Shown: in pieces, positions 25,001 through 37,515 of the stretch
How positions within the stretch are numbered: the stretch's first letter is position 1
Layout of the letters: each line of letters begins with the position of its first letter
Assembly: GCA_964035545.1 (NCBI GenBank)
Contig: OZ037766.1
Span: forward strand, 18,317,581-18,381,580
DNA from: Bugula neritina
Taxonomy: Eukaryota; Bryozoa; Gymnolaemata; Cheilostomatida; Bugulidae
Direction of reading: 5' to 3'
Length of the DNA stretch: 64,000 nt
Position numbers and translations under genes: made by a program
Notes under the pieces: model-generated
What the model was told of the DNA's origin: nothing
What the model saw: only the letters and a program-made list of their open reading frames with translations
Databases searched by the model: none

Positions 25001-25103
25001 TATGTTGCAGTATAATTCAGTATGTTACAATAAATTTCAGTATGTTACAGTACATTTCCGTACATTACACTATACTTCAGTGAGTTGTAGTATATTTCAG
25101 TAT
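22025..25103 (+). repeat. 5,830-bp-offset duplication, copy 2
   Basis: This is the partner of 16,195-19,263, with private changes such as TATGTTGCTGTGTATTTC near 24,121 and TGTTGCCGTATTTTG near 23,305. It ends near 25,103, where the sequence jumps from block a to TATGTTACAGTATATTTC instead of the TATCTTGCAG that follows in copy 1. Confidence 0.85.
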
Positions 25104-26377
25104 GTTACAGTATATTTCAGTGTGTTACAGTAATTTCAGTATGTTACAGTGCATTTGCAGATATTACACTATACTTCAGTGAGTTTTAGTGTCTTTCAGT
25201 ATGTTGCAGTATATTTCAGTATGTTGCAGTATTTTGCAATATATTTTAGTATGTTACGGTGTATTTCAGTACGTTGCAGTATATTTCAGTATGATACAAT
25301 AAATTTCAGTGTGTTACAGTACATTTTTGCAAATTACACTATACTTCAGTGAGTTGTAGTATATTTTAGTATCTTGCAGCATATCTCAGTATGTTACAGT
25401 TTATTTCAGTATGTTCCAGTATATTTCAGCGTTTTTCAGTATATTTCAGTATGCCACAGTGCATTTTCAGATTTTTCACTATACTTCAGTGAGTTTTAGT
25501 GTCGGTCAGTATGTTGCAGTATATTTCAGTATCTTGCAACATATTTCAATGTGTTGCAATGCATTTCAATATGTTACAATGTATTTCAGTATGTTGCAGT
25601 ATGTTGCAGTGTATTTCAGTATGTTACAGTGTATTTCAGTAGGTTTCAGTGTCTTGCAGTGTATTTCAGCATGTTGCAGTATATTTCAGGATGTTGCAGT
25701 ATGTTTCAGTATGTTACAGTATTTTGCCGTATATTTCAGTGTGTTACAGTATATTTCATTATGTTGCAGTATGTTGCAGTATATTTCAATAGTTTGCAAC
25801 ATATTTCAGTAGGTTACCATATATTTCGGTATGTTGCAGCATATTTCAATGTGTTGCAGTGTATTTCAATATGTTACAGTGTATATCAGTATGTTGCAGT
25901 ATGTTGCAGTATGCTGCAGTATGTTGCAGTGTATTTCTGTATGTTACAGTGTATTTCAGTATGTTGCAGTATATTTCAGTTTGTTACAGTATATTTCAGT
26001 ATGTTGCAGTATGTCTCAGTGGGTTATAGTATATTTCAGTATGATACAGCGTCTTTCAGTATGTTACAGTGTATTTCAGTATGTTGCAGTATTTTGCAAT
26101 ATGTTTCAGTATGTTACAGTGTATTTCAGTATGTTGCAGTATATTTCAGTATGTTACAATAAATTTCAGTATGTTACAGTACATTTCCGTAAATTACACT
26201 ATACTTCAGTGAGTTGTAGTATATTTCAGTATGTTGCAGTATATCTCAGTATGTTACAGTATATTTCAGTATGTTACAGTATATTTCAGTGTGTTACAGT
26301 AAATTTCAGTATGTTACAGTGCATTTGCAGATATTACACTATACTTCAGTGAGTTTTAGTGTCTTTCAGTATGTTGC
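25104..26377 (+). repeat. HOR segment with shortened a-b spacing
   Basis: Blocks a (25,070) and b (25,170) are only about 100 bp apart here instead of 140, so four monomers have been lost. The slip at 25,131 lies in the joint. The rest (c near 25,480, a near 26,210, b near 26,340) follows the usual order. No gene or foreign sequence is seen. Confidence 0.75.
25131..25140 (+). other. Register slip -1 (CAGTAATTTC type), no. 6
   Basis: Lies in the shortened a-b interval at the right edge of the 5,830-bp duplication. The partner at 19.3 kb lacks it, so the breakpoint lies left of this slip. Confidence 0.9.
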
Positions 26378-28717
26378 AGTATATTTCAGTATGTTGCAGT
26401 ATTTTGCAATATATTTTAGTATGTTACGGTGTATTTCAGTACGTTGCAGTATATTTCAGTATGATACAATAAATTTCAGTGTGTTACAGTACATTTCTGC
26501 AAATTACACTATACTTCAGTGAGTTGTAGTATATTTCAGTATCTTGCAGTATATCTCAGTATGTTACAGTTTATTTCAGTATGTTCCAGTATATTTCAGC
26601 GTCTTTCAGTATATTTCAGTATGCCACAGTGCATTTTCAGATTTTTCACTATACTTCAGTGAGTTTTAGTGTCTTTCAGTATGTTGCAGTATATCTCAGT
26701 ATCTTGCAACATATTTCAATGTGTTGCAATGCATTTCAATATGTTACAATGTATTTCAGTATGTTGCAGTATGTTGCGGTGTATTTCAGTATGTTACAGT
26801 GTATTTCAGTAGGTTTCAGTGTCTTGCAGTATATTTCAGCATGTTGCAGTATATTTCAGGATGTTGCAGTATGTTTCAGTATGTTACAGTATTTTGCCGT
26901 ATTTTGCAGTTTATTTCAGTATGTCCCAGTATATTTCAGCGTGTTTCAGTATATTTCAGTATGCCACAGTGCATTTTCAGATTTTTCACTGTACTTCAGT
27001 GAGTTTTAGTGTCGGTCAGTATGTTGCAGTATATTTCAGTATCTTGCAACATATTTCAATGTGTTGCAATGCATTTCAATATGTTACAATGTATTTCAGT
27101 ATGTTGCAGTATGTTGCAGTGTATTTCAGTATGTTACAGTGTATTTCAGTAGGTTTCAGTGTCTTGCAGTATATTTCAGCATGTTGCAGTATATTTCAGG
27201 ATGTTGCAGTATGTTTCAGTATGTTACAGTATTTTGCCGTATTTTGCCGTATATTTCAGTGTGTTACAGTATATTTCATTATGTTGCAGTATGTTGCAGT
27301 ATATTTCAATAGTTTGCAACATATTTCAGTAGGTTACCATATATTTCCGTATGTTGCAGCATATTTCAATGTGTTGCAGTGTATTTCAATATGTTACAGT
27401 GTACATCAGTATGTTGCAGTATGTTGCAGTATGCTGCAGTATGTTGCAGTGTATTTCTGTATGTTACAGTGTATTTCAGTACGTTGCAGTATATTTCAGT
27501 TTGTTACAGTATATTTCAGTATGTTGCAGTATGTTTCAGTGGGTTATAGTATATTTCAGTATGATACAGCGTCTTTCAGTATGTTACAGTGTATTTCAGT
27601 ATGTTGCAGTATTTTGCAATATGTTTCAGTATGTTACAGTGTATTTCAGTATGTTGCAGTATAATTCAGTATGTTACAATAAATTTCAGTATGTTACAGT
27701 ACATTTCCGTAAATTACACTATACTTCAGTGAGTTGTAGTATATTTCAGTATCTTGCAGTATATCTCAGTATGTTACAGTATATTTCAGTATGTTACAGT
27801 ATATTTCAGTGTGTTACAGTAATTTCAGTATGTTACAGTGCATTTGCAGATATTACACTATACTTCAGTGAGTTTTAGTGTCTTTCAGTATGTTGCAGTA
27901 TATTTCAGTATGTTGCAGTATTTTGCAATATATTTTAGTATGTTACGGTGTATTTCAGTACGTTGCAGTATATTTCAGTATGATACAATAAATTTCAGTG
28001 TGTTACAGTACATTTTTGCAAATTACACTATACTTCAGTGAGTTGTAGTATATTTCAGTATCTTGCAGTATATCTCAGTATGTTACAGTTTATTTCAGTA
28101 TGTTCCAGTATATTTCAGCGTGTTTCAGTATATTTCAGTATGCCACAGTGCATTTTCAGATTTTTCACTATACTTCAGTGAGTTTTAGTGTCTTTCAGTA
28201 TGTTGCAGTATATTTCGGTATCTTGCAACTTATTTCAATGTGTTGCATTGTATTTCAATATGTTACAGTGTATTTCAGTATGTTGCAGTATGTTGCAGTG
28301 TACTTCAGTATGTTACAGTGTATTTCAGTAGGTTTCAGTATCTTGCAGTATATTTCAGTATGTTGCAGTATATTTCAGTGGGTTACAGTATATTCCAGTA
28401 TGTTCCAGTATGTTGCAGTATATTTCAGTATGTTACAGTGTATTTCTGTAGTTTGCAACATATTTCAGTAGGTTACCATATATTTCGGTATGTTGCAGCA
28501 TATTTCAACGTGTTGCAGTGTATTTCAATATGTTACAGTGTATTTCAGTATGTTGCAGTATGTTGCAGTGTATTTCTGTATGTTACAGTGTATTTCAGTA
28601 TGTTGCAGTATATTTCAGTATGTTACAGTATGTTTCAGTATGTTGCAGTATATTTCCGTGGGTTATAGTATATTTCAGTATGATACAGCGTATTTCAGTA
28701 TGTTACAGCGTATTTCA
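26378..28717 (+). repeat. Distant copy of 8,951-11,290 (offset 17,427)
   Basis: The block order a', c, c, a, b, a', c and the slip position (27,821 versus 10,391) agree with 8,951-11,290 and with 12,760-15,099. Substitutions are more frequent than between the 3,809-bp copies (for example TACATCAG versus TATATCAG near 27,402, and CTGTACTTCAG near 26,989). The duplication is therefore older than the 3,809-bp event. Confidence 0.75.
27821..27830 (+). other. Register slip -1 (CAGTAATTTC type), no. 7
   Basis: Last of this type, at the place matching 10,391 in the distant 17,427-offset copy. None is seen after 27.8 kb. Confidence 0.9.
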
Positions 28718-29680
28718 GTATGTTGCAGTATTTTGCAATGCATTTCAGTATGTTACAGTGTATTTCAGTATGTTGCAGTATATTTCAGTATGTTACAATA
28801 AAATTCAGTATGTCACAGTACTTTTCTGTAAATTACACTATACTTCAGTGAGTTGTAGTATATTTCAGTATCTTGCAGTATATCTCAGTATGTTACAGTA
28901 TATTTCAGTACGTTACAGTATATTTCAGTGTGTTACAGTATGTTGCAGTATATTTCAGCAGTTTGCAACATATTTCAGTAGGTTACCATATATTTCGGTA
29001 TGTTGCAGCATATTTAAATGTGTTGCAGAGTATTTCAATACGTTACAGTGTATTTCAGTATGTTGAAGTATATTCCAGTGTGTTGCAAGATATTTCAGTG
29101 GGTTATAGTATATTTCAGTATGATACAGCGTCTTTCAGTATGTTACAGTGTATTTCAGTATGTTGCAGTATTTTGCAATATGTTTCAGTATGTTACAGTG
29201 TATTTCAGTATGTTGCAGTATAATTCAGTATGTTACAATAAATTTCAGTATGTTACAGTACATTTTCGTAAATTACACTATACTTCAGTGAGTTGTAGTA
29301 TATTTCAGTATCTTGCAGTATATCTCAGTATGTTACAGTATATTTCAGTATGTTACAGTATATTTCACTGTGTTACAGTAAATTTCAATATATTACAGTG
29401 CATTTGCAGATATTACACTATACTTCAGTGAGTTTTAGTGTCTTTCAGTATGTTACAGTGTATTTCAGTATGTTGCAGTATTTTGCAATATATTTCAGTA
29501 GGTTACAGTGTATTTCAGTATGTTGCAGTATAATTCAGTATGTTACAATAAATTTCAGTATGTTACAGTACATTTCCGTAAATTACACTATACTTCAGTG
29601 AGTTGTAGTATATTTCAGTATCTTGCAGTATCTCTCAGTATGTTACAGTATATTTCAGTATGTTACAGTATATTTCAGTG
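27829..29680 (+). repeat. About 3.1-kb HOR, copy 1 (partner 30,908-32,779)
   Basis: The offset to the partner is 3,079, rising to 3,099 after a 20-bp (one dimer) gain in the partner near 31,500. Both copies share the compact stretch TTGAAGTATATTCCAGTG with TTGCAAGATATTTCAGTGGG (29,061-29,105) and TTTAAATGTGTTGCAGAG (near 29,012), which are markers of this HOR family. Confidence 0.8.
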
Positions 29681-30730
29681 TGTTACAGTAAATTTCAGTA
29701 TGTTACAGTGCATTTGCAGATATTACACTATACTTCAGTGAGTTTTAGTGTCTTTCAGTATGTTGCAGTATATTTCAGTGGGTTACAGTATATTCCAGTA
29801 TGTTCCAGTATGTTGCAGTATATTTCAGTATGTTACAGTGTATTTCTGTAGTTTGCAACATATTTCAGTAGGTTACCATATATTTCGGTATGTTGCAGCA
29901 TATTTCAACGTGTTGCAGTGTATTTCAATATGTTACAGTGTATTTCAGTATGTTGCAGTATGTTGCAGTGTATTTCTGTATGTTACAGTGTATTTCAGTA
30001 TGTTCCAGTGTATTTCAGTAGTTTTCAACATATTTCAGTACGTTACCATATATTTCGGTATGTTACAGCATATTTCAATGTGTTGCAGTGTTTTCAGTAT
30101 GTTGCAGTATATTTCAGTGGGTTATAGTATATTCCAGTATGATACAGTGTATTTCAGTATGTTGCAGTGTTTTTCAATGTGTTACAGTATATTTCAGTAT
30201 ATTACCGTATATTTAGGTATGTTACAGTTTATTCCGATGTGTTGCAGTGTATTTCAGTATGTTACACTGTATTTCAGTATGTTGCAGTATTTTGCAATAT
30301 ATTTCAGTATGTTTCAGTATTTCGAAGTATATTTCAGTGTGTTACAGCGTAATTCAGTATATCACAGTGCATTTTCAGGTATTACACGATACTTCAGTGA
30401 GTTTTAGTGTCGTTCAGTATGTTGCAGTATATTTCAGTATCTTGCAACATATTTCAATGTGTTGCAATGCATTTCAATATGTTACTATGTATTTCAGTAT
30501 GTTGCAGTATGTTGCAGTGTATTTCAGTATGTTACAGTGTATTTCAGTAGGTTTCAGTGTCTTGCAGTATATTTCAGCATGTTGCAGTATATTTCAGGAT
30601 GTTGCAGTATGTTTCAGTATGCTACAGTATTTTGCAGTATTTTGCAGTATATTTCTGTGTGTTACAGTATATTTCATTATGTTGCAGTATGTTGCGGTAT
30701 ATTTCAGTATGTTACAGTGTATTTCAGTAG
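29681..30730 (+). repeat. First d-containing module of the 30-40 kb series
   Basis: This module holds the slip at 30,091-30,100, the rare run TATATTACCGTATATTTAGG followed by TATGTTACAGTTTATTCCGATG (near 30,208-30,242), and block d near 30,390. The same module recurs at 33.4-34.1, 37.1-37.8, 38.9-39.6, 54.2-54.9, 56.0-56.7 and 62.8-63.6 kb. This copy alone has TTTCGAAGTATATTTC near 30,330, where the others read TCGCAGT. Confidence 0.8.
30091..30100 (+). other. Register slip -1 (CAGTGTTTTCAG type), no. 1
   Basis: GCAGTGTTTTCAGTATG has one T fewer than GCAGTGTTTTTCA, the form at 30,165-30,177. It lies about 300 bp before block d. Confidence 0.9.
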
Positions 30731-32780
30731 GTTGCAGTATAATTCAGTATGTTACAATAAATTTCAGTATGTTACAGTGCATTTCCGTAAATTACACTAT
30801 ACTTCAGTGAGTTGTAGTATATTTCAGTATCTTGCAGTATATCTCAGTATGTTACAGTATATTTCAGTATGTTACATTATATTTCAGTGTGTTACAGTAA
30901 ATTTCAGTATGTTACAGTGCATTTGCTGATATTACACTATACTTCAGTGAGTTTTAGTGTCTTTCAGTATGTTGCAGTATATTTCAGTATGTTGCAGTAT
31001 TTTGCAACATATTTTAGTATGTTACGGTGTATTTCAGTACGTTGCAGTATATTTCAGTATGATACAATAAATTTCAGTGTGTTACAGTACATTTTTGCAA
31101 ATTACACTATACTTCAGTGAGTTGTAGTATATTTCAGTATCTTGCAGTATATCTCAGTATGTTACAGTTTATTTCAGTATGTTCCAGTATATTTCAGCGT
31201 GTTTCAGTATATTTCAGTATGCCACAGTGCATTTTCAGATTTTTCACTATACTTCAGTGAGTTTTAGTGTCTTTCAGGATGTTGCAGTATATTTCGGTAT
31301 CTTGCAACTTATTTCAATGTGTTGCATTGTATTTCAATATGTTACAGTGTATTTCAGTATGTTGCAGTATGTTGCAGTGTACTTCAGTATGTTACAGTGT
31401 ATTTCAGTAGGTTTCAGTATCTTGCAGTATATTTCAGTATGTTGCAGTATTTTTCAGTGGGTTACAGTATATTCCAGTATGTTCCAGTATGTTGCAGTAT
31501 ATTTCAGTATGTTGCAGTGTATTTCAGTATGTTACAGTGTATTTCAGTAGTTTGCAACATATTTCAGTAGGTTACCATATATTTCCGTATGTTGCAGCAT
31601 ATTTCAATGTGTTGCAGTGTATTTCAATATATTACAGTGTATTTCAGTATGTTGCAGTATGTTGCAGTGTATTTCTGTATGTTACAGTGTATTTCAGTAT
31701 GTTGCAGTATATTTCAGTATGTTACAGTATGTTTCAGTACGTTGCAGTATATTTCCGTGGGTTATAGTATATTTCAGTATGATACAGCGTATTTCAGTAT
31801 GTTACAGCGTATTTCAGTATGTTGCAGTATTTTGCAATGCATTTCAGTATGTTACAGTGTATTTGAGTATGTTGCAGTATATTTCAGTATGTTACAATAA
31901 ATTTCAGTATGTTACAGTACTTTTCTGTAAATTACACTATACTTCAGTGAGTTGTAGTATATTTCAGTATCTTGCAGTATATCTCAGTATGTTACAGTAT
32001 TTTTCAGTACGTTACAGTATATTTCAGTGTGTTACAGTATGTTGCAGTATATTTCAGCAGTTTGCAACATATTTCAGTAGGTCACCATATATTTCGGTAT
32101 GTTGCAGCATATTTAAATGTGTTGCAGAGTATTTCAATACGTTACAGTATATTTCAGTATGTTGAAGTATATTCCAGTGTGTTGCAAGATATTTCAGTGG
32201 GTTATAGTATATTTCAGTATGATACAGCGTCTTTCAGTATGTTACAGTGTATTTCAGTATGTTGCAGTATTTTGCAATATGTTTCAGTATGTTACAGTGT
32301 ATTTCAGTATGTTGCAGTATAATTCAGTATGTTACAATAAATTTCAGTATGTTACAGTACATTTTCGTAAATTGCACTATACTTCAGTGAGTTGTAGTAT
32401 ATTTCAGTATCTTGCAGTATATCTCAGTATGTTACAGTATATTTCAGTATGTTACAGTATATTTCACTGTGTTACAGTAAATTTCAATATATTACAGTGC
32501 ATTTGCAGATATTACACTATACTTCAGTGAGTTTTAGTGTCTTTCAGTATGTTACAGTGTATTTCAGTATGTTGCAGTATTTTGCAATATATTTCAGTAG
32601 GTTACAGTGTATTTCAGTATGTTGCAGTATAATTCAGTATGTTACAATAAATTTCAGTATGTTACAGTACATTTCCGTAAATTACACTATACTTCAGTGA
32701 GTTGTAGTATATTTCAGTATCTTGCAGTATCTCTCAGTATGTTACAGTATATTTCAGTATGTTACAGTATATTTCAGTAT
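30731..32780 (+). repeat. 3,759-bp-offset HOR, copy 1 (partner 34,490-36,539)
   Basis: The segment shares with its partner the uncommon TGCATTTCCGTAAATT form of block a near 30,780/34,540, GCATTTGCTGATATTAC in block b, and TCTTTCAGGATG near 31,271/35,030. Both copies end near 32,780/36,539, where this one goes into an extra block a (near 32,810) and the partner goes into block b. Confidence 0.8.
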
Positions 32781-33019
32781 GTTACAGTACATTTCCGTAA
32801 ATTACACTATACTTCAGTGTGTTGTAGTATATTTCAGTATGTTACAGTATATTTCAGTGTGTTACAGAAAATTTCAGTATGTTACAGTGCATTTGCAGAT
32901 ATTACACTATACTTCAGTGAGTTTTAGTGTCTTTCAGAATGTTGCAGTATATTTCAGTATGTTGCAGTATTTTGCAATATATTTTAGTATGTTACGGTGT
33001 ATTTCAGTACGTTGCAGTA

Positions 33020-35215
33020 TATTTCAGTATGATACAATAAATTTCAGTGTGTTACAGTACATTTCTGCAAATTACACTATACTTCAGTGAGTTGTAGTAT
33101 ATTTTAGTATCTTGCAGCATATCTCAGTATGTTACAGTTTATTTCAGTATGTTCCAGTATATTTCAGCGTGTTACAGTATATTTCAGCATGCCACAGTGC
33201 ATTTTCAGATTTTTCACTATACTTCAGTGAGTTTTAGTGTCTTTCAGTATGTTGCAGTATAATTCGGTATCTTGCAACTTATTTCAATGTGTTGCAATGT
33301 ATTTCAATATGTTACAGTGTATTTCAGTATGTTGCAGTATGTTGCAGTGTATTTCAGTATGTTACAGTGTATTTCAGTAGGTTTCAGTATCTTGCAGTAT
33401 ATTTCAGTATGTTGCAGTGTATTTCAGTATGTTCCAGTGTATTTCAGTAGTTTTCAACATATTTCAGTACGTTACCATATATTTCGGTATGTTACAGCAT
33501 ATCTCAATGTGTTGCAGTGTTTTCAGTATGTTGCAGTATATTTCAGTGGGTTATAGTATATTCCAGTATGATACAGTGTATTTCAGTATGTTGCAGTGTT
33601 TTTCAATGTGTTACAGTATATTTCAGTATATTACCGTATATTTAGGTATGTTACAGTTTATTCCGATGTGTTGCAGTGTATTTCAGTATGTTACACTGTA
33701 TTTCAGTATGTTGCAGTATTTTGCAATATATTTCAGTATGTTTCAGTATTTCGCAGTATATTTCAGTGTGTTACAGCGTAATTCAGTATATCACAGTGCA
33801 TTTTCAGGTATTACACGATACTTCAGTGAGTTTTAGTGTCGTTCAGTATGTTGCAGTATATTTCAGTATCTTGCAACATATTTCAATGTGTTGCAATGCA
33901 TTTCAATATGTTACTATGTATTTCAGTATGTTGCAGTATGTTGCAGTGTATTTCAGTATGTTACAGTGTATTTCAGTAGGTTTCAGTGTCTTGCAGTATA
34001 TTTCAGCATGTTGCAGTATATTTCAGGATGTTGCAGTATGTTTCAGTATGTTACAGTATTTTGCAGTATTTTGCAGTATATTTCTGTGTGTTACAGTATA
34101 TTTCATTATGTTGCAGTATGTTGCGGTATATTTCAGTAGTTTGCAACATATTTCAGTAGGTTACCATATATTTCGGTATGTTGCAGCATATTTCAATGTG
34201 TTGCAGTGTATTTCAATATGTTACAGTGTATTTCAGTATGTTGCAGTATGTTGCAGTATGTTGCAGTTTGCTGCAGTATGTTGCAGTGTATTTCTGTATG
34301 TTACAGTGTATTTCAGTATGTTGCAGTATATTTCAGTTTGTTACAGTATATTTCAGTATGTTGCAGTATGTTTCAGTGGGTTATAGTATATTTCAGTATG
34401 ATACAGCGTCTTTCAGTATGTTACAGTGTATTTCAGTATGTTGCAGTATTTTGCAATATGTTTCAGTATGTTACAGTGTATTTCAGTATGTTGCAGTATA
34501 ATTCAGTATGTTACAATAAATTTCAGTATGTTACAGTGCATTTCCGTAAATTACACTATACTTCAGTTAGTTGTAGTATATTTCAGTATCTTGCAGTATA
34601 TCTCAGTATGTTACAGTATATTTCAGTATGTTACAGTATATTTCAGTGTGTTACAGTAAATTTCAGTATGTTACAGTGCATTTGCTGATATTACACTATA
34701 CTTCAGTGAGTTTTAGTGTCTTTCAGTATGTTGCAGTATATTTCAGTATGTTGCAGTATTTTGCAACATATTTTAGTATATTACGGTGTATTTCAGTACG
34801 TTGCAGTATATTTCAGTATGATACAATAAATTTCAGTGTGTTACAGTACATTTTTGCAAATTACACTATACTTCAGTGAGTTGTAGTATATTTCAGTATC
34901 TTGCAGTATATCTCAGTATGTTACAGTTTATTTCAGTATGTTCCAGTATATTTCAGCGTGTTTCAGTATATTTCAGCATGCCACAGTGCATTTTCAGATT
35001 TTTCACTATACTTCAGTGAGTTTTAGTGTCTTTCAGGATGTTGCAGTATATTTCGGTATCTTGCAACTTATTTCAATGTGTTGCATTGTATTTCAATATG
35101 TTACAGTGTATTTCAGTATGTTGCAGTATGTTGCAGTGTACTTCAGTATGTTACAGTGTATTTCAGTAGGTTTCAGTATCTTGCAGTATATTTCAGTATG
35201 TTGCAGTATTTTTCA
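33020..35215 (+). repeat. 3,679-bp-offset HOR, copy 1 (partner 36,700-38,894)
   Basis: The segment matches 36,700-38,894, including the d module, with identity falling after about 34.5 kb. It has private variants such as AGCATATCTCAATGTG at 33,505 and TTCAGTTAGTTGTAG near 34,563. The slip at 33,521 corresponds to 37,198. Confidence 0.75.
33521..33530 (+). other. Register slip -1 (CAGTGTTTTCAG type), no. 2
   Basis: Copy in the second d module, 3,429-3,430 bp after the first. Confidence 0.9.
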
Positions 35216-36539
35216 GTGGGTTACAGTATATTCCAGTATGTTCCAGTATGTTGCAGTATATTTCAGTATGTTGCAGTGTATTTCAGTATGTTACAGTGTA
35301 TTTCAGTAGTTTGCAACATATTTCAGTAGGTTACCATATATTTCCGTATGTTGCAGCATATTTCAATGTGTTGCAGTGTATTTCAATATGTTACAGTGTA
35401 TTTCAGTATGTTGCAGTGTGTTGCAGTGTATTTCTGTATGTTACAGTGTATTTCAGTATGTTGCAGTATATTTCAGTATGTTACAGTATGTTTCAGTATG
35501 TTGCAGTATATTTCCGTGGGTTATAGTATATTTCAGTATGATACAGCGTATTTCAGTATGTTACAGCGTATTTCAGTATGTTGCAGTATTTTGCAATGCA
35601 TTTCAGTATGTTACAGTGTATTTCAGTATGTTGCAGTATATTTCAGTATGTTACAATAAATTTCAGTATGTTACAGTACTTTTCTGTAAATTACACTATA
35701 CTTCAGTGAGTTGTAGTATATTTCAGTATCTTGCAGTATATCTCAGTATGTTACAGTATATTTCAGTACGTTACAGTATATTTCAGTGTGTTACAGTATG
35801 TTGCAGTATATTTCAGCAGTTTGCAACATATTTCAGTAGGTCACCATATATTTCGGTATGTTGCAGCATATTTAAATGTGTTGCAGAGTATTTCAATACG
35901 TTACAGTGTATTTCAGTATGTTGAAGTATATTCCAGTGTGTTGCAAGATATTTCAATGGGTTATAGTATATTTCAGTATGATACAGCGTCTTTCAGTATG
36001 TTACAGTGTATTTCAGTATGTTGCAGTATTTTGCAATATGTTTCAGTATGTTACAGTGTATTTCAGTATGTTGCAGTATAATTCAGTATGTTACAATAAA
36101 TTTCAGTATGTTACAGTACATTTTCGTAAATTACACTATACTTCAGTGAGTTGTAGTATATTTCAGTATCTTGCAGTATATCTCAGTATGTTACAGTATA
36201 TTTCAGGATGTTACAGTATATTTCACTGTGTTACAGTAAATTTCAATATATTACAGTGCATTTGCAGATATTACACTATACTTCAGTGAGTTTTAGTGTC
36301 TTTCAGTATGTTACAGTGTATTTCAGTATGTTGCAGTATTTTGCAATATATTTCAGTAGGTTACAGTGTATTTCAGTATGTTGCAGTATAATTCAGTATG
36401 TTACAATAAATTTCCGTATGTTACAGTACATTTCCGTAAATTACACTATACTTCAGTGAGTTGTAGTATATTTCAGTATCTTGCAGTATCTCTCAGTATG
36501 TTACAGTATATTTCAGTATGTTACAGTATATTTCAGTGT
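34490..36539 (+). repeat. 3,759-bp-offset HOR, copy 2
   Basis: This is the partner of 30,731-32,780. From 35,146 on it is also part of the large copy A. It differs from its partner at TTAGTATATTACGG (34,775; partner TATGTTACGG) and ATTTCAATGGGTTATAG (35,951; partner ATTTCAGTGGG). Confidence 0.8.
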
Positions 36540-37194
36540 GTTACAGTAAATTTCAGTATGTTACAGTGCATTTGCAGATATTACACTATACTTCAGTGAG
36601 TTTTAGTGTCTTTCAGTATGTTGCAGTATACTTCAGTATGTCGCAGGATTTTGCAATATATTTCTGTATGTTACAGTGTATTTCAGTACGTTGCCGTATA
36701 TTTCAGTATGATACAATAAATTTCAGTGTGTTACAGTACATTTCTGCAAATTACACTATACTTCAGTGAGTTGTAGTATATTTTAGTATCTTGCAGGATA
36801 TCTCAGTATGTTACAGTTTATTTCAGTATGTTCCAGTATATTTCAGCGTGTTTCAGTATATTTCAGCATGCCACAGTGCATTTTCAGATTTTTCACTATA
36901 CTTCAGTGAGTTTTAGTGTCTTTCAGTATGTTGCAGTATAATTCGGTATCTTGCAACTTATTTCAATGTGTTGCAATGTATTTCAATATGTTACAGTGTA
37001 TTTCAGTATGTTGCAGTATGTTGCAGTGTATTTCAGTATGTTACAGTGTATTTCAGTAGGTTTCAGTATCTTGCAGTATATTTCAGTATGTTGCAGTGTA
37101 TTTCAGTATGTTCCAGTGTATTTCAGTAGTTTTCAACATATTTCAGTACGTTACCATATATTTCGGTATGTTACAGCATATTTCAATGTGTTGC

Positions 37195-37204
37195 AGTGTT
37201 TTCA
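37195..37204 (+). other. Register slip -1 (CAGTGTTTTCAG type), no. 3
   Basis: Copy in the first d module of large copy A. Confidence 0.9.
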
Positions 37205-37475
37205 GTATGTTGCAGTATATTTCAGTGGGTTATAGTATATTCCAGTATGATACAGTGTATTTCAGTATGTTGCAGTGTTTTTCAATGTGTTACAGTATAT
37301 TTCAGTATATTACCGTATATTTAGGTATGTTACAGTTTATTCCGATGTGTTGCAGTGTATTTCAGTATGTTACACTGTATTTCAGTATGTTGCAGTATTT
37401 TGCAATATATTTCAGTATGTTTCAGTTTTTCGCAGTATATTTCAGTGTGTTACAGCGTAATTCAGTATATCACAG

Positions 37476-37515
37476 TGCATTTTCAGGTATTACACGATAC
37501 TTCAGTGAGTTTTAG
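37476..37515 (+). repeat. Landmark block d (example): GCATTTTCAGGTATTACACGATAC
   Basis: This is a 40-bp block related to b and c, with TTCAGGTATTACAC and then GATAC instead of TATAC in the core, followed by TTTTAGTGTCGTTC. Copies lie near 30,390, 33,820, 37,490, 39,290, 54,590, 56,380 and 63,230. A less derived copy at about 340-380 keeps ACTATAC. The seven later copies all lie about 300 bp downstream of a CAGTGTTTTCAG register slip, so they descend from one founder module. Confidence 0.88.
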
